DNA of 64,000 nucleotides from Theobroma cacao (Eukaryota > Streptophyta > Magnoliopsida > Malvales > Malvaceae). Below the pieces are notes generated by a model, which was given only the letters and a program-made list of their open reading frames with translations, ran no database searches and had not been told where the DNA came from. Position 1 is the stretch's first letter. Each line of letters starts with the position of its first letter. Made by a program: the position numbers and the translations under genes. The stretch lies in the NCBI RefSeq assembly GCF_000208745.1, contig NC_030850.1:35918041-35982040 (forward strand). Reading direction: 5' to 3'. Positions 34,962-46,300 of the stretch are shown here, piece after piece.

Positions 34962-37900
34962 ATGAGGGAAGCTGAAAGGTGCAGAAATGACGAATCAAGC
35001 ACACCATTGGTGGTAAGGACAATGTTTATTCAATGTGCACACGGATTTTTGAAATTGTTTTTTATTCATATCTGAATGAGGTTTCCTATTTTCAATAGAT
35101 AGATCATGTAAGAGTAAAACGGATGTTGGAATTTCCTTTTTAGGATTTCCTGGGTTGTGAATCGTTTTGCAAAATGTTTAGGCTGCTTTGGGCACTAGTG
35201 TAAGATTATAACGTACTAGAATTCTGCTTTCACTCCTATAGATCTTCTTCCTTCTAGTATGGTTTCAGGTGGTGTTTTTTCTGTGCATCTTGTCTCAATT
35301 GGAACTGATGTTGTTGCTAACATATAGTTTGATGCAAGCTTTCTCTTCAGCCTTTTATCTTTGATATAAGATCATCTTTTGCAAGAACATTTAGTTTCTG
35401 TAACTTCATAACTTGGTGTTATGGCTCTGTTTTTCTGGGTACATTGTTGTTATAGTTTTTTTGGTAAATCACATTAACACCTTTTCCATCCTTACTTTAC
35501 CTTGAAGTAAAAGTAACAGCAACCCTGTTGTCAGGCACAAAATGATGGTCTGGGATTTGATGGGATTATTCCTCAATTATTTACCTCTTTACCAGCTCTA
35601 AATGAAGCTGCTTCTTATCTTGCACAAACAACTACTTACTTAACTGGTTGTTTTTCTGATTATTCTGGTAAGTTCTCTCTGTCTGTCTTGTGTTTCTCCC
35701 ATTTTTTTCATCAATATTATCTACAGAAGTTTCATTTTATTTTTTCATTTTGATTCCTTTTTTATTTTCTGGAACTTAATCATTAGCCTTCGAAGAGTTA
35801 CTTATCTCATTTTTGTGTGGAACTTGCTGATAAATCAAACTTGAAGTAGCGTTCTTCATTTCTTTTTGGTCCTATTTCTTCTTCTCATTGAGTTAATCAA
35901 TGAATTGTGGATGTTTTCATTGCAATGCTTCTGGCAATGTTGCAGTGGAACCTGCTGCTAGAGATTCGACAGATTCCGTTGTACATGCACAAGAATTAGT
36001 GACATTTTCTTCTGGACGGCCTGAGGAGTCTGTGATTAGTGATCATCCATCTGCAACTGGAAGCAGCTCAACATCGTTTGAATCCTCTAGTTCTGCAACT
36101 ACCGCCCCTGCTAACCATGTTGGAGTAGCAAGGGCCTCTGGTGGAGATCTATCTGAAAATACTGATGCAATTGTACAATCAAATCAGACTGGGCAAAATG
36201 GGATTTCGATTTTTCAAGGGTACTGATTCCTTATGCTTAATTATGGATGTTTTAGTAAGAAAATTTGCGAAAATGGATTGTGGTTTTAAGATATCATCCC
36301 ATACTTTATAATATTATAAAATCGTAGTAGTTACTTATGATGCTTAAAAAAGGTCAAATATTTCAATTTACAAGGTTCCTCAGTCTGTCAGTTTTAACAA
36401 TTCTTTTCTCCACTGCAATTTTCTGTGTGTGTAAGTGGGGAAGGGGGGGGGGGGGGGTTGGCGGACATAATTGATTTAAAAGATACAGGATGGTGCATAT
36501 GGAACATACTTCTCCTTAATTTAAAATTTTTGGAGCATTTTGGATAATCATCTTCCCCCTTTTTTTCTTTTTCCAGTGGCCATCCTAGCTGTGTTGCTTA
36601 TTAGCCAGTGCAGAAGCAATTTTTGTTATGGGTATCGTAGGAGTAATAAATCGTTCCAATCTTTCTAATAAAAAAAATTTCAGGCTTATTGAAAGAGCAC
36701 GGAGGACTGTTCGTGGATCTGCAGACGATATAGGATGGCTAAAGTGTGATCCAGAGATGCCTTCAGTTGAAGATGGAACTGAGAGGTTTACGGAAATTCT
36801 TGACAATATTAGGTAAAATGGGCTGCTTTGTATCTTCATATGGCTATTGTTTCCTAGCATGGTTATGCACTTCTTGATACAATTGGCTCTCCTTTTGTCA
36901 GGCATGGTCTGCACAAACTGCCAAGCTCGATGGTTTATTTATTGGTTCCAGGTACCTTAGTGATTTTTCCTCCTGATACATTGCAAGAGAAGAAAAAATG
37001 TAGAAATTGTAAGGGGGGCAGGGGCAAGAGAATAATGTTGAATCTGATTTACTCAAGTAGAGATAAGAACATAGATACTATTTTTTACAGTATTTTTTTA
37101 GGAAAATACCTTGGATGACTAAAGGTTTTGTGTAAACAGGTTAAAACACCAAAAAATTGTTTCTTACAAAATATAGGGGGAACAGGTATCCTTTCGTAAA
37201 ATAGGGTTACCAAACCCATACTTAATCGTGTTTGACTTCCCCACCAAGTATATGAGTGCCTACCAAATGGTCTATCTCATATCAGCTATGAAGCATATTA
37301 TATACCTTTCAGAAGTGAAATCAAGAATGCCAGTTCATCGATAGTTGCCTGCACTTCATATTAGACATAGCAAGTGATTATGATTCTGCCTGGGAAGTTG
37401 ACTGACTAATTTCAGTTATCGAAACTTTTACTTGGAACTAAGGATATCCTAAAATGGAACCATAGCTGAAGTTGACTCCTGAGTTGAAATTCAAAATTTA
37501 ACCGTGAACTTAATTTTTTTGAATGGTGAAGTTTGATGTCATTGGTTGGTGTGACGCAAATGGTAGATATGGTGAGGGATGTTTGAGTTATGTTGTTTTA
37601 ATATCTCCTTTTTTCAAGTCCAGATTCAATATTTCTATGTTACTTAATTTCTCAGTTCTTGTCATTTTCATATTTGGCAGGTCTTTTCAGCAACCATGGA
37701 CCTCTTTATTTTGTCAGTACAAAAACAAGTTTCTCAAAGATGGGTCTGACTTGTCATATTGCCAAGATTCACAGTGAGGTATCTGTAATTAGTCTTCACT
37801 TGCACTTTTTTGTTCTTTTCTTGTCTTTACTGAACATTGGACAATCACTAATCAGGCTTCAGTTGAGAAAAATGCCAGAGAGATCAAAGATTACATTGAG

Positions 37901-38918
37901 GAAATTTATTGGGGTTCCAAGAAACGTGTTTTGCTTCTTGGACATAGCAAAGGGGGAGTAGATGCAGCGGCTGCTTTATCTATATATTGGTCTGACTTGA
38001 AAGATAAGGTTGCTGGGTTGGCATTGGCTCAGAGTCCATATGGTGGAAGCCCTATAGCGTCAGATATCTTGAGACAAGGACAGCTTGGTGATTATGTTAA
38101 TCTACGTAAACTTATGGAGATTCTAATTTGTAAAGTGATTAAGGTACGCATATGGGAATGGTCTATTACACATTTTCTTTGCTCGAGTGTCTATAAATAA
38201 TTGAAGGCATGATCATATGCAATGATGTTAGTTGCAATTTCTGAGTTTCCATGGGAGGAATTCAGCTCCTGCTTTGGAATTCTAGTGATTGTTACCTCTT
38301 TCCTAGAAGAGGGGTTTGTATCAGAGACAAGTCTCCTTTCTAGTGTAGTTTGCATTATCTTTTAATAATTTGTAGCCCTTCACATTTTATTTTTCTGACA
38401 ATCTTCACATGAAACACTTCGATGTAAAGGGGGACATGCAAGCTTTGGAAGACTTGACTTATGAGAGGAGGAAGGAATTTTTGAAGAAACACCATTTACC
38501 GAGGGAGCTTCCTGTTGTTTCCTTCCACACTGAAGCTGGCATCAGTCCTGCTGTTCTCGCAACATTATCTCATGTTGCTCATGCGGAGCTACCATTGATG
38601 GCTCCCCTCTCTGCTGGCCAGCCTGCAAGGCTGCCTGTGGTCATGCCCCTTGGTGCTGCAATGGCTGCATGTGCCCAGTTGCTTCAGGTGAGGTACGGTG
38701 AGAAGAGTGATGGACTTGTGACGCGCTGTGATGCTGAAGTCCCTGGATCTGTCGTGGTGCGGCCAAAACGCAAATTAGATCATGCCTGGATGGTTTATTC
38801 ATCATTGAAGGATGATCCATCTGAAGCAGATGCAGCCCAAGTGTGTGAGGCTCTTTTGACATTGCTTGTGGAAGTTGGGCAGAGAAAAAGACATGAACTC
38901 TCAATGAAAGATGAATGA
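34962..38918 (+). CDS. Alpha/beta hydrolase superfamily protein, At2g44970-like, 8 coding exons, 503 aa
   Basis: Exons: 34962-35012, 35535-35667, 35946-36219, 36684-36812, 36902-36951, 37681-37778, 37856-38143, 38430-38918 (1512 nt). Residues 60-150 form a Ser/Thr/Ala-rich linker without predicted fold. The hydrolase core follows. It has a LVPGLFSNHGP oxyanion-type loop, a beta strand, and the nucleophile elbow GHSKG at 274-278 with Ser276. KRKLDHAWMVYSS probably carries the catalytic His, and an acidic partner lies between. The substrate is unknown; lipase or esterase activity is only a superfamily expectation. The last exon could instead begin at 38376 (TTTGTAG acceptor), adding 18 in-frame residues. 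I prefer 38430 because a CTGAC branch-like site lies 30 bp upstream and the junction then reads KVIKGDMQALEDLTYERR. I chose the ATG at 34962 because upstream sequence is open but lacks ATG. Confidence 0.85.
36443..36457 (+). repeat. Run of 15 G in hydrolase intron 3
   Basis: A pure G homopolymer, preceded by GGGGAA, inside otherwise AT-rich intron sequence. Such runs are rare in plant introns. They are prone to slippage and to base-calling error, and could form a G-quadruplex. Confidence 0.85.
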
Positions 38919-40358
38919 CCATCAGGCGGCCCATCTCGTTGCCACAATTGGTTAGTTATCGTTCTTTAAATTCTTTTACCATATGACTTCAGCAACGTAG
39001 GTTGAAGTCTGACACTCGTGTATATAGCTGAAAGTTAGGCAGGCTCAGTGTTCCCAATTTGTAAAAACAGAAAAAAGGTATGACAATGATCCAAGATTAG
39101 AAGGAATTGTTTAATATAGCTGAACTTTCCCAAGACTTAACTCATTGAGTTCTTTAAAGATTGATTATTAATTATGCTTAATTGCTGCTCTTGTTGTTTG
39201 TTGTTTATCGTTTCTCTTGGCAATTTATGATTTTGGAAGCAGGTGTTTGTGCTTTCTCCTTCATTATGATATAATTTTGTTAATGTGGACAGACGTTAGG
39301 TTGTGTAGTCTTAATTTAGAGAATAATTTAGAAAATAATATCGACACGTCAATTGAATAATTGATTTTTTTATTGATTTTTATTGAAATTAAAATTAATT
39401 CGATTAATGGAATTCGATCGATCTCGGTCGAGATTTAATCAAATAATTGAAATCAATCTAATTAATTGAATTTAATCGGTCGAGATCGAATCGATATGAT
39501 CGATCATTTTGGTTTAAACCAATTATAACCCTCTTTAAAGGGCCTTCATTGAATTGATTTTCCAAAAGTTAAGCTAGGTTTAATAAATGGGCGCTGTTCG
39601 AAAACCATGCGAGTTTCAAGCCACTCTGACCAAAACCGCCACATTCCGTGACCGCCAATAAGGTTACAAAGCTCCGATGAAAACCCTAAAGTCAAACCAA
39701 GCACTCACTGTCCTTTCGCGCTTTCACCCAATCAGATTCCACCCGTCAGCCTCCTAGGTACCATCCCCTGTGGTGCAATCATTAATCAGCCACTCTCAGA
39801 TTTTTGTTTACGAGATTCCTCCCCAACAGGTGTAGGCATCGAAACTAGAAAAATTATAAAGGAAAAAAAACTCGGTTTTGCTCAATTCCCAAAAGTACCC
39901 TTCTAACATTCACGAAATTTCAAGCTCCTTCATTCAATACCCTCCAGTTTACCCAAGTGCTTGTTCATTTTTTGGTTATATATTTTTCTCTTTCCTACTC
40001 GAGCTATCCTCCGCTACGTTTTCAGAAAGAGAAAAAGTAAAGGGCGAAAGAAGCAGCACCAGGTCTTATTAGAAAGTGATTTTTTTCCTCTTGTTTCCGA
40101 TTAGAGTTTCGAGAAAGTCGGGGTTTTCAGTGTAGGAAAAGAAAAGAAAAACCTGATCGTTTAGGGCTTTCAAATTTGAGGAATTAGGGTTTTCGAGAGG
40201 ATTTCATTGCCTAGGGTTTTGTTACAGGACCTTTATTAGTTTTAGATACAGTCAGGTTAAGATTTTGGTTTCTTTGAAGTGGATTTTACTTGGCCTTGAT
40301 GTGAATAAAGGTTGGGTTGGGTTGGTTTTTAGGGTTTGTGAGTGTGGGGGTGGGTTCA
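38919..40358. promoter_or_regulatory. Hydrolase 3' UTR and HUB1 promoter/leader with telo-boxes
   Basis: About 1.4 kb. Hydrolase 3' sequence runs to roughly 39,280. A patch at about 39,340-39,500 is rich in ATCGAT/AATTGA words (ATTGATT, ATCGATCT) and looks like a decayed low-complexity insert. Near HUB1, AAACCCTAA occurs at 39681-39689 and its complement TTAGGGTTT at 40184-40192, with CTAGGGTTT and TTAGGGTTTG further on. Telo-boxes are typical of plant genes active in dividing cells. No other gene is seen. Confidence 0.55.
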
Positions 40359-43300
40359 ATGGGGAGCACTGGTGAGGCTGACCGAAAACGGCGTCACTTT
40401 AGCTCCATATCGCCCACTGCTGTTGCCGCCAAAAAGCAACCGTTCTTGCCGATTTCTGAGGAGAAAAGGGTATGTTTTTTTTTTTTCCTCTTTTTGTTAA
40501 TTTTTACTGATTAGAAGTAATCAGTGGAATATTTATACTTGTCCTGTTACTTAGTATTTTCTTAACTTTCAATCTGAAAAAGAAATCAAAATTACTTAAT
40601 TTCTGACTTGGGTTTTCCTAATGTAACAAATTCGGCATTGCTATTTTAGCATCTTGTATATACTTTAAAATCTTTTATGGGATCAAATGATGCATGTCAA
40701 TATATGGTGTTGTTCTAATGCTTGGAACTTTATATATTGATAGCAGAAATATGATTTTTTTTTTGTTTTCACTTTTGAGGGTTTTTCTATTATTTTAGGT
40801 GATAAAGGATTTGATGCAGCTTAAATTGCTGCAAATGCCACTTAACTCCGTTTGCAGATTTCATTTACCTCACAGTAGTAACTAGATCGTTTTTACCAAT
40901 CTCCTCATTGTAGTTGTTTGCTTTCAGTTGAACATTACTAGTCCTTGGGTCTTCTAGTCTGCTCAGACTTGAATATGGGAGATTATTATTTTCTTTGGAG
41001 AAGAATTTTGCTTGGGTTTAGGTAGGTTATTTGGTCTTAGAGATTTGGAAGTTGGACTTCAATTATTTTTTGGGTGAAATGTCTTCCTTTAGAATCGAAA
41101 AACTCAAGTCCTAATTTCTGCATCAGCTTTGTTTATGCTAGGGCACATTACTGCTTGTCGGTGAGAATTATATGTTATGTAAATAGGTTTTTCTTCTAAT
41201 TATTATATATCTATGCTTGTTATTTCCTGCTTTTGAACATGATGTTGTTGAACTTTTTTTGTTGTTTTGTTTTTTTGGGTTGTTGAATGCTGGATTATAT
41301 AGTTTTTGGGAAATAATTTATCTGTTTGTGACCAGTAGGCTGCCAAGTTGAAAATTTTGCTTTTTATAACTCATACTTTTGAACCTTCTCCTCATGCCTC
41401 CTTTTTTGTTGGTGTGATGCAGCTTGATGCTACAGTTCTGCAATATCAGAATCAAAAGCTTATACAGAAGTTAGAGGCACAGAAGTTTGAGCGTTCTGCT
41501 CTTGAGAACAAGCTCTCTCAACTGAAGGAGAAGCAAAAGCCATATGATTCTACATTGAAAGTGGTGAATAAATCTTGGGAAGCAGTAAGACCTTCAGACC
41601 AAACCAGTAGACAATTTTTATGCATTTTCTGCTTATTGAAAAAGATGATAATCGTTTGTATATCTTTTAGGTTTTTGTTTTATTTAGTAAATTGCTTGAT
41701 GGGAAATTGACATTATCCTTTAATAATAGCTGCTTACTGACTTGGAATCATGTTCTGCCCACACAAGAGAGTCTAGCAGACAAGATGTTGGATGTGCACC
41801 CAGTATGGAGGGTGAGAATCTTGTGCTATGTCTTTGATTTCTATTGTTATTTGTTGTAGCCGCTTGTAATGAACTGTTAACGAAATTCCAAGGACTATGC
41901 TTTCTTTCTTGTTATAATTTTGAGTTAAATTTGGCAATTCTAATTTATAGGGTTTATATATATATATTCTTCTGTTGTCGATCTTTGGTTTTTTATTTTT
42001 GCAACTATACTTGCTGAGAAGACTTTTGCATTGCTCTGTAGATGGGGCTTCATCTCCTACTGAGGATGCTTTCCTTAGCCGACTTATGGAGACAGGTGCG
42101 ACTGAAAGTTCCTCTTCCAATAATTGCCCTGAGCAGATGGAAGAAGATAGAGAACAGATTGCCTCTGAAAAGACTAGGAACATTTTACACAATATAGTAA
42201 TTGCGATTAATAACCTATGGCATCTGAAGGATGGATTATATGCTGCAGTTCTGAAAGAGCATCCGAAAGATGGTATGTTTATAGTGGAAAGTATATATTG
42301 TAATATATAGTATTTTTGCTCCATTTTTTAATAATTATTTTCTGGAGTTGTCACTCAGTTAACTGTGTGCATGTCTCTTTATGCTAGGTTCATGCAAGCA
42401 GAAGGCATCTAGTGAACTAGAATCAGAGGTTAAGAATTTGAGATTAGCAATAGGTGATATTCATTTGAAACACAGATCTTTGGCGAGAGAATTGCAGAGC
42501 CATAGAGATATTGATGCAAAGAATAAGGTTGAGCTTAAACGTATAAAAGGTAACTTTATATATGTGGTTAGAATTGGTCTGGTTATTAAGCAGTTGTGAC
42601 TTCATTGGTTGTCTGGATGAGACATCATTGTTTGGCAACTAAGCAGATGTAGCATGCATAGATATGTTTGTAACACATTTAAGATACATGGATCTTGCAT
42701 ATATGTGGTGACATGGACAAAAATCTGTATGCATGCCTACAAATGTAATAATGTAAATTTATGCAATCCACACAATTCTTGCACCTTAGACAAACTGCTA
42801 TCTCCCTCTAATGCTTTGGGTGGCTGATCAATGTGAGCTAACGATCTCATTATGGTTTATATGCCAGTTAATTATCAAGGTATGAAATGTTGTTGAAGTA
42901 TCTGTAAGTTTGACTGTCATATTTTGCTTTGTCTTTTGAAGGTGAATTGGAGAGTGCACTTGCAGAACTGCAGGAAAGTAATTGTAAACTGGCAACTCTT
43001 AGAGTGGAAAAAGATGCAACTAAAGGGGTATTTTTTCCTGTGTTAAATCTTGGCAGTAAGCATGTTACTGGTGATAAAGCCAAAGATAAGCAGAGAGCTC
43101 TGCAAGAAATGGAGTCCACCCTCAAAGAGATGTTGGTAATTCCCTGCTTTCCTTTGGTTTATCTTGTGAAATTGCTGAAACTGAAAGTTAATCAGAATGA
43201 TTAATTTGAGTTGCACAGGAACAAGCTTCTTCTCGACTAACAGAACTAAAAGGTCTTCATGAAGAAAGAATAAAATTATTACAGCATTCATTAAATTTGC

Positions 43301-46300
43301 AGGTTTGTTTTATTATTATTATTGTTTTTTTCTTCTGTATGTAGTTTCAGTTCTTATTCTCACTATTACTTCTGAAATGCAGTTCTTTTTATTCAGTCAT
43401 ATAATTTGAATGGGAATTTCTGATTGACAGAACACATTGAAGAGTGTAAAGTGTATTTCTTCTTCCCAACTGTACCTTTTGGTGAGAGATCAACTAGAAA
43501 AGTCAAAGTCGGAAGTTTTCCAATATCAAGACTTATTAGAGAAACTACAGGTTGTTACTGGTCGGTACTTTCATTTATGCCTTTTGTCTGTCATTTTTAT
43601 TGAGATATTCCAATTCCAATGCTTACTATAACTTCCCTCTTAAAACTTTTAGGTTGAGAAAGATAACCTGGCTTGGAGAGAAAAGGAGTTGAGTATAAAA
43701 AATGATATAGCTGATGTTTTTCGGAGATCATTTGCAGTTGCTGATTCTAGAGCTTCTCATCTGGGGGCAGAGATACAGCGACAAATTGAAGAAAGAAAGA
43801 GAATTGAAGCTAAGCTGGAAGAGGCATCTAGAGAACCGGGTAGGAAGATATATGCTGTTTGCTCTGATTATGAATCATCTACTGTTTTCATCTTATAGCT
43901 ATTCTTTTGTTGACAATTTACTTGAATTCATTTACATTTCAGGAAGAAAGGAAATAATTGCAGAGTTTAAAAGCTTGCTGTCTTCATTTCCTGAGGAAAT
44001 GAGTTCAATGCAGAGTCAATTAGGTAAGTACAAAGAGGCTGCTGTGGATATTCATTCTCTCCGGGCTGATGTGCAATCTCTCTCCAGTGTTCTTGATAGG
44101 AAGGTTAGTATTTCTATAACTTGTGTGGTTATTCCAGGTTTTGCTTTAAGGGCTTAAAGATCTTTTTTTTTTTTTGCTGTATAGAATTATAAAGAATTTT
44201 GAAATGATTATTTGTGAACAGGTGAGAGAGTGTGAGAATTTATCTGTCAAATCTGCTGACCAAGTTGCTGAGATCCATAAGTTGCAAGCCATGGTATGAT
44301 TGGTTAATAATACTCTATTATTTTGATTGAATCTGTATTCATAATATACCATACACTGAGTTCTGGAAGCCTGTGAACTGGCCTATAATGATATTACATT
44401 TTCTATTCAGAATTCTGTTTTGTAAGTTGAGATGTTTCCACTATAATTTTCATTTTTGCTCATTATGTTTTATAAATATTAGCAGTATGAAAGAAAAGAG
44501 TAAAAAAAGGGTTTGAAGAGTTAGCTTATTGGATCTCTAAACTTCAGGTCTTTATTTTGCATTCTGTTGTTTGATTATCTACAATTTGCGGGATCTGTGC
44601 TTGTACAGTTGGCCTGGTAGCCATTGGTGTTTGAATTTTAAGGAGTTGATATAGTGCCTTGATAAATGTATTGGTCAAATTTTTTCTAACCAAGTGAGAA
44701 AAATGTGTATGTTGATAAATTGATGCTTGTTCAAATTAAAGGAAAAGAGCCTATTTTTACAAATAAAATCTACTCTCATCAGCCTTCATGCTTATTTTTT
44801 CTCAGCAGGAAAATCTATTTGTTTATATTTTGATTTTTTTTACAGGTCCAGGATTTGAAAGACAGTGATGTGGAGTTGAAGCTGATATTGGAGATGTATA
44901 GACGTGAATTTACTGATTCAAGGTCAGGTTATCTATACAAGATGTTTTCTTTTATTATCTTCGGCAGTGAATTCACATCTAATTTAACACATTGAAGTTG
45001 ATTTTATTTTCCATAGATAATTGATGTGATCAATTGTAAAAGGATTATTGCACATTGTGATCATTAGACCATATACATAGAGGAAGAGGCTGGTTCCAAC
45101 TCATTTAGAAGTTTTCCCTTCCATGACACAATCAGTTATTTGATTTCAGTTAGTGTTAGCCAGCATTCAATTCCTTTCAAAGGAAGAGCATTTTGAAAGG
45201 TCTCAACAGGATGTTCTGAAAATGAAAACTTTACCAATTTAGCTATCATTCTATTGAAGAGGTATTTTGATCTACCATAGTAAGGGGATAATCTAGTTCA
45301 CTCTTCACAAGTTTTTAGTCAAAGGATGTGATATACTGCCCTGCAAACCTTTGACTCTTTTTCTACTTATCGATCTAGTCATGAACTGGGGTGAAGTTGT
45401 ATCCTCTTTATCCTGAGCTTTATAGCAACTACTCTATACCATTTTTTGATCTTGGGGACGCTTGCCTTGGTATAAGATCTTATTGATCTGTTCACGACTT
45501 AAGCGCCCTTAAGAGCAGAGTTTTCAATCCCTGGCACATATACCTGTGTCTTCGGGAAGCAAATGTTGTCTAACTGTCGTAGGTGCGGACCCTTAGATGG
45601 TGAGGACAGCTATCTTCCTGAACTAGAAGAATAGGATAGTTAGAGCTAATAAGGAAGGGCTGGTTCAATTTTGATGTCCTTCTTTGCAAATAAGATAGTT
45701 GTAGATCTTTCTCAAAAAAATTTTCCCCTTTAGAGCTTGGTGTTAGAATAAGTGTCTGTTTCTTCTGTACTGTAACTCTGTGTTTTACTGTAACTTTTTG
45801 TCATCTAAGGTGTAAGAGATTGTTGACAAATCTTATGTTATCTGGTTATGATATGCTACTTCCAGTTATGTCATGTTATGAGTTGAAATGCTGATCTGGC
45901 AACCCTTAATATGGTTCTATCTGATGTTTTGTTCCAGATTCTTAGTTTTTTTCTCTGTGATTGCAGAGATGTTTTGGAAGCGAGAGATTCAGAATACAAG
46001 GCATGGGCTCATGTTCAAAGTTTGAAATCCTCTCTTGATGAGCAAAATTTGGAATTACGTGTTAAGACGGCTAATGAAGCTGAAGCAAGATCCCAACAAA
46101 GGTTGGCTGCTGCAGAAGCTGAAATTGCTGACTTGCGACAGAAACTGGAAGCTTCTAAGAGGTTAAACTTGGTTTGTCCTTTCTAGTTATACGATACAAC
46201 TGGACCTGACAATGCCACTATTTAAACATCGCCAGTTTAAATTTCATAATTTAATATCCCTTTTCTTTTAGTTTGGAAAGAGGATGTTGCGTAGACCTTT

